Source: Hansfordia pulvinata
Lineage: Eukaryota; Ascomycota; Sordariomycetes; Xylariales
DNA: 64,000 bases
Reading direction: 5' to 3'
Assembly: GCA_006538405.1 (NCBI GenBank)
Contig: BJKQ01000008.1
Coordinates: 1,550,001-1,614,000 of the forward strand
Shown here: positions 1 through 9,999 of the stretch, piece by piece
How positions within the stretch are numbered: the first letter of the stretch is position 1
How the letters are laid out: each line of letters starts with the position of its first letter
The notes under the pieces: model-generated
Told to the model about the DNA's origin: nothing
Databases searched by the model: none
What the model saw: only the letters and a program-made list of their open reading frames with translations
Made by a program: the position numbers and the translations under genes

Positions 1-264
1 TACGTGGAGCCTTGGGAGCGCTTCGCGGGATTCGCCTTTCGTTTGTCGCTGTCTTTTCTCTTTTGCATTTACAACCGCTGGCAGCGGTCAGAATACAAAG
101 TCGAGTTCCCAAGTTACCTAACTAGGCATCTGAACTACCCGAAGTACTACGTGCCGGTACCTCACGAAGGAGGAAAGTGGCAGCCGTGGTGTCAGAGATG
201 CTTTGGGGCACCCTCAGCGTGCTATATACCACCCGGCAGGCGAGCTCCTCACAATCACCCGCCT
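1..264. other. 3' flank of the AlkB-like gene, no gene seen
   Basis: Short stretch downstream of the minus-strand AlkB-like gene. Reading frames that cross it continue into antisense of that gene and have low-complexity, non-protein-like composition. It probably holds the gene's 3' UTR. I see no other feature. Confidence 0.5.
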
Positions 265-1767
265 TCAAACCCCCGACGCGGCGCTGCTCTTGGGCGGCGG
301 CGCCCACGGCCTCATCTCGCGGCAGACCGGGTCCCACTTGTGGACGGGGCCGTTGCCGACGTTGTAGTTGTAGTAGTTGTCGGTGCCGGCCTTGACCATG
401 GCACGGCGGAAGGTGATGTTGATGCGCCCGCCGCTGCCGCTGGCGGACCCGCCCGCCGCGTTCTCGCCGCGTTTGGGCACCGAGTGCAGCCAGTTGGCCT
501 GCGTCGCGCCGCGCATGAGCACCATGTCGCCGCTGCCCAGCGGGAACTTGAGCGGTTTGGCCGTCGTCGTCGCGGCGGGTGCCGCTGCCGGGTTGCTGTC
601 CCTGGCGACGCTGCTGCTACCGTCGTCGCTTTTCTTCTCTTGCTCGCTGGCAGCAGCGCGCGGCGAGGGCGACAAGAACGAAGTCAGCTTGCCGCCGCCG
701 CCGCTTCCGCCCTTGTTCCCCGGGCCCGGGCCCGCGGGCAGCCGTTTGTGCTTCATGAGGAAGTCGCGCGGGGCGCCTAGCGACAGCGAGGCGATGGCCG
801 GGCGGTCGCCGAGGAAGCGCTCGTCGTCGCTGTGGTACGAGATGCTGTCGCGCCCGTCGGCGTAGTAGTTGACGAGGCAGAAGTTGTACGTGGCACCGGT
901 AGCGCGCTCCGCTGCCCGCCGCAGCGCCTCGAGGCAGGCCGGGATCGGCCGCGGCGCGTACCTCGCGTACGCCGGGTGCTGCTGCTGGCCGCCCTGGTCG
1001 GCCGCGGTTGTTGTGGCGGGGCGGGGCACGACGGAGCGCGTCGCCGCGTCGACGACCTCGCCGCCCCCGTGCTGGCCGCAGTCTTCTCCTCCTTGGGGAG
1101 GCGGGGTCGTTTCCGGCGGTGGGCTCGGAATCAGCGGCGTGAAGCGTGACGTCTCGTCGATGCCGAAGACGGTCGTCCAGCGGGGCGTGCGGATGTGCTG
1201 GGTCTCGGTCATCTGCGGCGCGGTGGCGGCGGCGGCGGCCGTCCCGCCCTTGCCGCTGCCGGCCGGGCCCCGCCGGCGGATGTCGTACTCGACCCGGTAG
1301 AAAGGCAGTTCGGCGCGGAGGAACTCGAAGAGCTGCCGCGCCGTGGCCCTCGGTACCAGCGGCGCGTAGTACAACAGATCCAGGTCGGGTTGGTCCGCTA
1401 TGACGATAGGGGCTGCCGAGGAGGAGGGGGAGGAGGAGGAGAGTCGCATGCCTCCTCCGCCGCAATCCTTACCATCGGCGGTAGTGCCGACCCCGGGTAG
1501 AGCTGCGATATCGGCCGCCAGGTCCGGCGGCAAGTGAGGTATCGGGAAAGGATACGTCGCGTGGTGCGTGGCGCCGTGGCGTCTCTCTTGCTCCTTTTCC
1601 TGCTGCTGCTTTTGTCGCTGCGCCTGAGGCCATAGCGGCGGAGTTGAACGCGCCGGAGCGTGACCGGGTGCTTCGACGCGCGGCCTCTTGTCGGTCTTGG
1701 GCCCAGGGGCGGCAACGGGGGCAGCGGATCCGAAGAAGGCATCAATGGTTCGCTTCTTGGCCGACAT
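265..1767 (-). CDS. AlkB-family 2-oxoglutarate/Fe(II) dioxygenase (ALKBH2/3-like)
   Basis: Single-exon gene of 500 aa. It has the AlkB core: a NYYADGRDSISYHSDDERF block with the iron-binding HxD (His312, Asp314), a distal iron-binding His at about 428 in LHSVPKR, and the 2-oxoglutarate-binding RINITFRR signature (Arg448, Asn450, Arg454). The family oxidatively removes alkyl groups from bases, so the likely role is nuclear repair of 1-methyladenine and 3-methylcytosine. Residues 5-12 (KRTIDAFF) resemble a PCNA-interacting PIP box with Lys in place of Gln. The first ~190 residues and a Gly/Ser-rich insertion between HxD and the distal His (~116 residues, longer than in human ALKBH2) look disordered. 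The ATG at 1767 is preferred because it puts the PIP-like box at the N terminus. Alternatives are other ALKBH subtypes, including RNA demethylases. Confidence 0.88.
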   Translation of the reverse strand: MSAKKRTIDAFFGSAAPVAAPGPKTDKRPRVEAPGHAPARSTPPLWPQAQRQKQQQEKEQERRHGATHHATYPFPIPHLPPDLAADIAALPGVGTTADGKDCGGGGMRLSSSSPSSSAAPIVIADQPDLDLLYYAPLVPRATARQLFEFLRAELPFYRVEYDIRRRGPAGSGKGGTAAAAATAPQMTETQHIRTPRWTTVFGIDETSRFTPLIPSPPPETTPPPQGGEDCGQHGGGEVVDAATRSVVPRPATTTAADQGGQQQHPAYARYAPRPIPACLEALRRAAERATGATYNFCLVNYYADGRDSISYHSDDERFLGDRPAIASLSLGAPRDFLMKHKRLPAGPGPGNKGGSGGGGKLTSFLSPSPRAAASEQEKKSDDGSSSVARDSNPAAAPAATTTAKPLKFPLGSGDMVLMRGATQANWLHSVPKRGENAAGGSASGSGGRINITFRRAMVKAGTDNYYNYNVGNGPVHKWDPVCREMRPWAPPPKSSAASGV

Positions 1768-3230
1768 GACGCTCCAGCGGCCCCTACCTTGTGCCGATGC
1801 TCGCGCCTATGCGTGTGTGTGTGTGTGTGCTATTGGGTCTTGTGATAGATACGGCCGCATGTACACCACATGCGTAATGCGATGAGTCAAGTGGCGGGTG
1901 AGGTGTTGCGCGCAATGAGGCAAGTTCTGCGACAGCGCGAACCGAAATGTCAATCCTTTGGATGTAGTAGGAAGAACCAATGTTGACAGCTAGGAGATGG
2001 GTACGAGTACTGTGCAATAGTGAAGCTGGGTGTGATTGTGGTGACGCGTAGACGGCCTCGCGATGGGTATGGGATCAAGGTGAAGCCGGTATACTCGTAC
2101 CAGTAAGCTACGATCGCCGCGTCCATGACGCCAATAGCGCGATCGCTGGCGTCGATCACATTGCTTGACAGATTCGAGAATCGATGCAGGCCAATGTTTG
2201 ACGCCGACGCCCCGATGCAGCAGCCCGTGTCGCGACCAGTACATTATGTTCCTGACATGACTGTATTACTGACATATCTGCTGGGGAATCCCTGGGAGTT
2301 ATACTCGCAGAGTTGCTGGGAGATGCGATCGGAAACAGATTCGCTGGTGTGCGAATATCTTAGGTTAGGTAGGTAAGTAAGTAAAAGGTACCTAAGGTAG
2401 GCGTGGCCGAGGCTGCTCCTTCCGCGTTGGACCCTGGATCACCGTACGCGGTAGGCGCGCGCGTCATGCCATGCAGCGCGATGGAAGCTACGAATGCAGG
2501 CCTCCAGTGCAAATGCACCGTAGGTACATACGATACGTAGGAACACTACCTTAGGCATATACCGAGGTATTCTTCAATTCATCCCGCTTTTTATGCAGGG
2601 CGGTTGCTGCCCCTCTCCCCCCGCAGCCTCGACACACGGCAAAAATCAACACGCATCTTTCAAATTCAACCTCACGCCAGCAAACTCTGGAAAAGACGGA
2701 ACAACCAGCGCAGCAGCATTGACCACGCGACTACACGTTCCAAGAGGAAGCACAAGCGCCGTCTTCTAGTGAGTGGACGAGGATTGGTGAAGAGACCCTG
2801 TACGTCGCCAACCCGCGTCGGCCTCGCGCGACATTCATAACGCCTGTCGGCTGCATAAAAGAAATATGGCGGTGGTACGTGCTCCTATCCCAAAAGCTGG
2901 CGCTCCAGCGGCCCCGGCCGGCCGGGCCTCATCGCCGTCGCCGTCGCCGTCCCACCCCCCAATCCCGACTTTGGCCTCCGGCACGCGCTCAGTGTAGAGC
3001 CCCTGCCATCTCACGCTTTCACCATAGCTCCAAGCTGTCGGCCTCGATCGTCCACACGCTGAGACCCCGAGCCGAGGCTGACAACGCGCTCGACTCCTCA
3101 GAACCCTGCCGTCGCGACGGCCGCCAACGTCAGCCCCGACAGCACCGCCGCCGCCGCCGGCCCCTTCGCGACAGCAGCCGGGGCGCCTGCGCATGCCCAA
3201 CCCGGCACGGACCCCGCCGATCCGACGACC
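1768..3230. promoter_or_regulatory. Divergent intergenic region between the AlkB-like gene and TRM5
   Basis: About 1.46 kb between two divergently transcribed genes, so it should hold both promoters. A (GT)n tract lies at about 1812-1829, close upstream of the AlkB-like start. TACGAGTAC and TACTCGTAC words occur near 2002 and 2092. A TAGGTAGGTAAGTAAG tract lies near 2360-2390. From about 2600 the plus strand becomes a CT/GC-rich TRM5 leader. Short ORFs here (for example 2604-2840) have no protein-like features. I could not place a TATA box with confidence. Confidence 0.5.
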
Positions 3231-3234
3231 ATGA
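3193..3234 (+). promoter_or_regulatory. Upstream ORF overlapping the TRM5 start codon (ATGA)
   Basis: An ATG at 3193 opens a 13-codon frame whose TGA stop (3232-3234) overlaps the TRM5 ATG at 3231 in an ATGA arrangement. It is in a different frame from TRM5. Such an overlap can lower initiation at the main start or allow termination-reinitiation. Whether the mRNA 5' end lies upstream of 3193 is not known from sequence. Confidence 0.4.
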
Positions 3235-5005
3235 AGAACCCCTTCACTCCTCCCGTGGTGCGCATCACCTCTGCCGCCGCGGCGGCGGCCGCCTCCTCCG
3301 CCGCCAGCACCGCCGCCCTGCTCGATCGCTCCCTCTTCAGCAAGACCATTCCGCTGGCTGCTGCCGCCTGCCCCGACCGCCGCCGCATTTCCGAGTGGCG
3401 CCAGAAGCTGCGGGGCGCCCGTGACCTGCTGAACCAGGCCCGCCTGGACATCATCCAGCCTGTGCCCGAGGCCGCGGTCGCGTCGCTACCCGAGGCGGCC
3501 GGCGCCAAATGTCTGCTGCTGGACCCCAAAGTGCGGGCAGAAGGTGTGTTTTCTGTTCTATAGGAGAAATGGATCGTCGTGGAGAGAAAGCGATGCGTTT
3601 CGAGATGACGGGCCCGCGCACGCCGCGTCGCCTTGCACGCCCTGGTGTGTACAGCAGCCTCGCTGACAATGACTCTTCCAGCCCCTGAGACATGGAGTGA
3701 CGTTTTGAGGGCCGCCGTCGATCAGAAAGAGCTTGGGATAGTCCCTTTTCCTCTGGAACTTGACTACAACTTCTGGGATTACGGTACGTTGAGCTGCGGT
3801 CCCGCTTGCACCCACGGCTCGAGGCGTGCTGCCTCTCGCTCCTTGGCAAGATCTCTGTCCCTAACATGAACGCAGAGGATATCATGTACTCTGTAATCCC
3901 GCCCGAAGCATATGACGAGCACGACCAGATCCCTACCGGCTTCAACATGGCCGGTCATGTCGCCCATCTCAACTTGCGCGACGCGTACTTGCCCTACAAG
4001 CGCATCATTGCCCAGGTCCTGATCGACAAGAACATTGCCGTGCGCACCGTCATCAACAAGGTTGCCAACGTCGGCGACGGCGACGAGTTCCGGACCTTTG
4101 CTTACGAGGTTCTTGCTGGGGAAGACGATCTCAACGTCGAGGTTCGCGAGAACGAGTGTCTCTTCCGCTTCGACTACTCCAAGGTCTACTGGAACAGCAA
4201 GCTCCACGGGGAACACTCGCGCCTCATCGATCTGTTCCGGCCCGGCGAGGTGGTGTGTGACGTGATGGCCGGCATTGGGCCCTTTGCCATCCCCGCGGGC
4301 AAGAAGGGCGTCTTCGTCTGGGCCAACGACTACAACCCAGAAAGCTACAGATACCTTGACGACGGCCTGAAGCGCAATAAAGTAGGTGCTCCCAGCCTGA
4401 GGCCTCCGGGTTGCGCGATTGGTGACTGACAAAAGCGAGCGATTCAGGTATCGTCTTTTGTGCGCGCCTTCAACCGCGACGGCCGTGACTTCATCAAGGA
4501 AGCCGCCGACTCGGTACATCACGAGTCGCTCAATGGCGGCCACGGCGTACGGGCACCCACGCGCGCCGAGCAACGAGCCCGGCGTCACGATGCCAAACAC
4601 GGCACGGCAACGCAGCCGGCGTCTGCCCCCGAACTCATCCCGCTCCCACCGACCATCTCTCACTTTGTCATGAACCTCCCCGCCTCGGCGATCGAGTTTC
4701 TCACTCACTTCCGCGGGGTCTACGCCGGCCGCGAGGAACTATTTGCGCCGCATACCGAGACCCAGCTTCCCATGGTCCACGTCCACTGCTTTGCGCCCAA
4801 GGCCGACGGCGACGGACCTTCGCACGAGGTCTGCGAGCGCGTATCGGCCGAGCTGGGCTCCAGGCTGACGCTCGGCGACAAGCCCGAGTCGACCCCCGGC
4901 GTCGCCGCCGTCCACAACGTCCGGACCGTGGCTCCGAACAAGGACATGTTCTGCGCATCGTTCCGGTTGCCGGCCGACGTTGCCTTCGCTCCCCGAACAG
5001 CATAA
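3231..5005 (+). CDS. TRM5: tRNA (guanine37-N1)-methyltransferase Trm5
   Basis: Four exons: 3231-3543, 3682-3783, 3876-4381 and 4448-5005, giving 492 aa (human and yeast enzymes are about 500). Introns are 138, 92 and 66 nt with GTGTGT, GTACGT and GTAGGT donors; intron 2 has a CTAAC branch-like site. The joined frame reads smoothly across all junctions (RAE-APETW, WDY-EDIMY, RNK-VSSFV). Trm5 methylates N1 of G37 next to the anticodon, using SAM, and prevents frameshifting. Visible motifs are the substrate-binding LRDAYLPYKRIIAQVLIDKN block, the SAM-binding VCDVMAGIGPFAIPAGKKG, WANDYNPESY, and the catalytic-site MNLPASAIEFL. The N-terminus is Ala/Ser-rich; yeast Trm5 also goes to mitochondria, and a mitochondrial form could arise here, but no clear presequence is seen. 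It is divergent from the AlkB-like gene. Confidence 0.93.
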
Positions 5006-6026
5006 GCCACGCCACGCCACGCCACGCCCCGGCTCGCCCAATCAAACAGCAGCACTGTCCGCCCTACGTAGCAGCTCCGTCGCGGCCTATCAATATCAAA
5101 TGAACGCTCAAGCAAGAAGCAAGGGTGCTGATTGCTGCTATCTCTTGACTTGACTGACCGACTTGTCCAGGTGTGCTCCTCTCCTGGCTCCCCACCTCCC
5201 CGCCGGCGTGCCTTCTTTGTGTCGCCTGCCTCTGCGTTGCGGTTGGCTCGTCTCCGCCAGACTACGTAAACCAGGACCTTGAAGGGGGGCAATCTCGCAT
5301 ACAACACTCGCATACTCGCAGGGTGTCTGAATCGCCTCTGCGAGGGATCGGTAGCAGAGCGGGGCAGATGGTCGAGCCACCGCGGACCAATATGACATGT
5401 GAGGGCAGCACATGGAGACGCAGAGATGGTTTCTCGACAGGGAGAAGGCTTATCCACGCCACGGATACTGACGGCCGGCGCAGGGGTTGGCAGACGATCA
5501 GGCCACTGTGACACTGGCATTCATCGACGGCCGCGGGTCAACTCGGGACGACTCAGCTCGTCGTCCCGGAAAATTGCCTCGTCACTGTAACCGCCATCGT
5601 CATTTGGGGAAGGACATGGCAGATACTCGTACGCGTGAGGAGGGGGAAAGGGTTGGAAGGAGGAGGAGCTGCAGGAGGGGCAGCAGCAGCAGAGGCTGCC
5701 TGTCGGTTTAACAGATACGACGCACGCATCTCGGAACCCGGGCTCCAAGGGCCCCTGTCTGCGGCGCACGAAGAGAAGAGAAGTTCAGCAGGTCAAGCCA
5801 GGCACGCCAGGCAAGGTAGCAGGTGAAGCAGCCCTTGAACCCTGCGATGAGCAACAGGCAAGCTACGGCGTCTATCATCATTCGTGAGAGGATAGCCACG
5901 GCAGGCGGCAAGAGCCACGAGAAGGCGCACGCCCGCACACACACGCATGTCCTCAGCTCGGCGAACCCGGGGCTTGCAGCCAGTGCCGATCACTCTCCCT
6001 GTCAAGAAGGCAACGTCTGGCCTCTA

Positions 6027-6039
6027 CCCCCCCCCCCCC
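6027..6039. repeat. Poly-C run (C13)
   Basis: Thirteen consecutive C on the plus strand. It lies 143 nt upstream of a G28 run in complementary orientation, so the two could pair. Run length may be imprecise because homopolymers are error-prone. Confidence 0.85.
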
Positions 6040-6182
6040 ACTCCATCCCTTCCAGACCCTGAGGAGCCACGAAGCCGCTACCAACGGTTGCGTTGCAGAG
6101 GCCAGGCCCCAGCCCGGTGTGGCTCGGTTCGCGCCCTGCTCCCCGAAAGGTGAGGAACTGCAGATAAGTGGAGGAGACGGAC

Positions 6183-6210
6183 GGGGGGGGGGGGGGGGGG
6201 GGGGGGGGGG
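6183..6210. repeat. Poly-G run (G28)
   Basis: Twenty-eight consecutive G on the plus strand, the longest homopolymer in the window. It can in principle form G-quadruplexes. It lies in non-coding DNA; the true length may vary or be miscalled. Confidence 0.85.
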
Positions 6211-6341
6211 CCGAAGGGAAAGTAACAGCAACAGCAACGGCCTGGCCCGTGAGCGAGGCCCAGTCACGTCAAGCACCGGGGCGAAGGCCGTCAAAAACCA
6301 TGCCACGGTCTAGATGGTGGGGACAGGCGAGCATCTTTGTT

Positions 6342-6388
6342 GTTCAGAAATCCCCGAGCATGGCGGCATGCTCGGGGGATTTCTGAAC
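6342..6388. repeat. Long perfect-stem inverted repeat (hairpin)
   Basis: Left arm 6342-6362 and right arm 6367-6388 are reverse complements over 21 bp except for one bulged G, with a 4-nt GCGG loop. The arms begin GTTCAGAAATCCCC. No T-run follows and no CDS is adjacent, so a simple terminator is unlikely. It could be a small-RNA precursor, a mobile-element remnant or a cruciform site. Confidence 0.8.
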
Positions 6389-7016
6389 ACAATGACACCA
6401 AAGGACGGCGCCCGGCAGCAGCCCTGCACGATCCCCACAGCAGAGGGCTGGTATCGTATCTTGGTTCTTTCCCGGCCTCTCGCCCCTGTCGCCTTCGCGC
6501 AAGCACGCTCTGCTCGTGCTGGCCGCCGCCAGGGCCAGGGCCAGGGCCTCCCTGGTTGCCGCGTCGCCCTGAGGCTTTCTGCGTCCTGCAGCTTGTGCAT
6601 GCATGCTTGCAGAGATGTGACGCTGGGGGGGCGAGAGGGCCTCGAAGGGCTGGCTACAAGGGTGTCGGGCAGAGAGTGAGAGTGTGTGTGTGAGAGAGAG
6701 GGAGGGGTGGTCTTTTTCTTACCATTGTGGTTGCTGCTGCGGGTGATCCCTGTCATGTGGCGTCTGCAGCAGCCGCATCAACGCTGGTGCCGCGGGGCCG
6801 ACGCACATGCTTTTTTCGGACGCAGCCCGGTCTTGCTCTCATCATGTCGCAAAGGCTCACTGGTGTTTTGAATCATTTGATAGTGGCGATGGTGTTGTTG
6901 TTTTTCGACTTGTATATTGTACACCGGGAATCCGAACCCCGGCAAGCTTACCGGGTTGCTGTCGCTTACCAGCTACAAAGGCGAGGGGAGCACTCGTATA
7001 TTCCAATGTCGATGTC

Positions 7017-7038
7017 GATGATGATGATGATGATGATG
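7017..7038. repeat. (GAT)n microsatellite
   Basis: About seven GAT triplets in non-coding DNA, preceded by two GATGTC units. Confidence 0.8.
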
Positions 7039-8070
7039 TCGTTGAGAGGTACGTCAATTGGCTCGGATAACAGAGATGCACAACTAGGTGCGGCGGGGCT
7101 TCTGATGGTGGTGGTGATGATGACGGGTGAGGCAAACACCCCGAGATTGCCTATCTATTCCGTCATGGCCCTCTCACGCCATGCTGCCGCCGCCGCCGAC
7201 GCTTCGCACTTTCCGATCCCGGGCTTCGTGTGGTTGGCTGGAGAGAAAGGTTCACGAGACAGTAGAAGGCGATGTTCTTGTTTTGCCCCTTGGCCTGCAC
7301 CTCTCTTCTTCTCGGTCTCGCTCTCTATCACTTCCTCTCCCCACCCGGATCAACGGCACGCATACAAACATACACAGGGGTTGACTCCCGTCCGATGAGG
7401 CGATACGAGCGTGCGGCGATCGACGGGGCACCTTTTGTTGTTCTTCTCGGGGGGGGTTCCAGCACCTCGTCTGTCCCTGTCGAGTCCCTCCGCTTCCGCC
7501 CGTCCCGTCTTTGGAGCCAGGGGCATTCGTAGGCATACAACACAGGCCTCTACTCGTATCAAGGTCTCCGCGGGAGGGCGCGCGTCTTCGATCGCCAGGC
7601 CAGGTCCAGGCCCCGTTCGCCGGCTGGTTGTGGCCCCGCGGGGTTGCCAAGGTACGATGTCGTACGAGTACGGATAGACCGCGCCGATTTCGATCACTCC
7701 GTGCTCTTCACCGCGCACATTCCCCGTTTCCCAATATCTATCCGTATGGTAGTGTATCTCCCCGCGGCCTCACCGAGCTCGTCGATGATCGAGCACTACG
7801 AGCAGACGCGCCTCGAAAGTGGGGGGTTGGGGGGCTGAAGGGTACGAGTATGAGGACGGGATCCCAACTCTGTGGACCAGGGGGAGGCAAAGGCCCCAAG
7901 GGCGTACGGGAGTGCGGGTTCGAGAGAGCGGGCGCACGCAGGACCCGCTCCGTCGTAGTGGGTGGTCGTTGTTGTGTCTTCGAATCTCTTTCCCAACTAA
8001 TAAGCTGCTTGTGCCCTCTATCGTACGTACTCGCACTCCGCAGGTATTCGTGTCCGTGAGATAGGTCTTC

Positions 8071-8099
8071 TCGATGTCGTCGATGTCGTCGATGTCGTC
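8071..8099. repeat. 9-bp tandem repeat TCGATGTCG
   Basis: A little over three tandem copies of TCGATGTCG in non-coding DNA. Confidence 0.8.
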
Positions 8100-8247
8100 G
8101 GGAGGGTTGTTCGACTTGTCCCTAGCGTGGTCGTGGCATACCATCCAGATACCATACCCAGGCCAACGCACGTATTCCTGCATATCTTCCAGCGTCCTGC
8201 AAGCAGACCCGCAGACGCCCTTCCCACCCCCTACCCACACACACAGA

Positions 8248-8261
8248 TACTCGTACGAGTA
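8248..8261. repeat. Perfect 14-nt palindrome TACTCGTACGAGTA
   Basis: Full-length, perfectly self-complementary member of the dispersed TACTCGTA/TACGAGTA word family. Near-complete relatives lie at 13000-13013, 29115-29128, 58245-58256 and 58386-58399. Confidence 0.85.
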
Positions 8262-9999
8262 CGCACATTGGCATATACACCATGCCCCATGCCCTTGCCC
8301 TTGCACATGCACCGCATGCGGAGCCTATGCGGCTCGAAACGCTTTGGGCGTACTCGCAGAAATGGACCTTTGGGTCCCTTTGGACTCGTTTTCCTGTTTC
8401 AGAGCGAGACCGACTCGACTTCTCGTACTTTTTGCTGGCGTGCCTGTGCGTCGACCGTGGTCAAGCCGACAGACTCAGGTAGTCTACCAAAAGGAGACCA
8501 AGTCAGCGCTCCGCGGCATCCGGCAGCGAGGCCCGGGAAATCTGTCGTGCGCGGTCTGGTGAACAACGAGATGGCAGCTGGCGAGATGGTAGCGAGAGAC
8601 GGTCGGCATGGCTATACGGCACTGTGCGACATGACACGATCGCCAGAGATCTTTCTCGGCTTCGACTGAAGAAATCAACTGGCCAGGCGAATGGGACCAT
8701 CGTGGGGAACCCGGGGCCAAGGGCAGGTACTCGTAAGACGGCAGGGCTGGCAATGGTGGCTTTGCATCTTCCCCCTTTGAGCCTCCTTTTCGCCATTCTT
8801 CCTTCTCCTCCCCTTGTTTTCGCGCTGTCCGTTTACGGTTTCTAGCTGCGTATTGGCGACTCACCAGCGCGGACCCTTATGCTGGTCTAGTCTCAGACTC
8901 GTGGATCTGATCCCCGCGGCCTTGCGCCAAGCGCCTGTTGACATCTATTTGTGTTTGTACAGGGCCCGGTGCGGCGCAGACTTGCATGGTGAGCACATAC
9001 GAGCACTGGGCCCTTCTCGCGCTCTGGGGATCTATTGTTTTCGCACCAGCATTTGTCAATGCTCCCAGATTAAGTTTCATCTGGGCTTTAGCTCGGCTCC
9101 CAGGCAACGTCCCGATCGAGGCGGACGCGGAAGCGGTGACCAAATGGCCATGTCTCACTCCGCAAGTAGGTAGGTAAGGTAGGGAGGTCGGTTGCTGTAT
9201 GTAGCTGGCCCGAGCCAGGCGTTTCGTCCATCGATAGTCCTGGTCCAGCCATGATAGCGAGCACGAGTGGGAAGCTGGCCGCCCCGAGCATCTTGCTATT
9301 GGGGAATAAAGCACGTCAAGCGTATTCGCCTCACTTCGCCCGTCGAGTGACTTTGACGGCCAGTGGGTGGATAATCTCTGCTTCTGGTCCCTGTTTGGCT
9401 GCATCTATTGCGTCTGCTTGGTCAGGTCCCAGAAGAGGCAGCTGGCGTCGGGCTCCGAACAACGTCCGCCGGCCGCTACATCTATAACCGGCCCTGGCAC
9501 CTTCTGGCGGCGCGATCGCTCTCGACATGTTCTGGAGACCAGTGTCTTGTCTCGACTCCAGGCGTCTGGACCCGTCGCGCATATCGTCGCTTCACAGTCG
9601 CCGCGCGGATATGTCCCAGCCGACAAGGGCCCATTCATTGATCATATTCCCCAAAGGGGGGGGTTCGCCATTCTCGGGAGCGTCGCATTGGTTCGCAGCA
9701 TAGTCTCTTCGATGAAACCAGCCGTCCGAACGTAACGACGCCCGCAACTTGCCGGTCTCCGCCGGCATTCCCCGCTCCCGGCAAGACGCCTGGGTATCCG
9801 GCCCTTCCACCCCTTCGCTGCTGGGCTACTTACGCATCGGCCCTTTGGTGGTGTCCGCGGTCAGCCCGAAAGGAACCGGGGGGCGGCTAACGGGCAGGAC
9901 TGGGTCTGGCTGGATCGTTGCGATTGGGGCTTGTATCGAGCGTGAAAATAGCCAGCGTCGCGTGGCTACACCAGACGGCAAGCTTTGCGCTACTCCGCG

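Larger units (their letters stand above)
5006..9999. other. Gene-free intergenic DNA, first part of a 13.4-kb gap
   Basis: No ORF here has recognisable domains or plausible splice structure. Overlapping frames of 60-220 codons are random opens in GC-rich DNA. Contents are a C13 run, a G28 run, a strong hairpin near 6342-6388, GAT and TCGATGTCG repeats, and about nine ACTCGTA/TACGAGT words (for example 5624, 6992, 7552, 7660, 7843, 8248, 8727). GC content stays high, so this is not an AT-rich RIP-degraded block. Confidence 0.55.

Noticed and set aside
3779..4708. 309-codon antisense frame over TRM5
   Set aside because: It overlaps three TRM5 exons on the other strand, crosses their introns and shows no domain.
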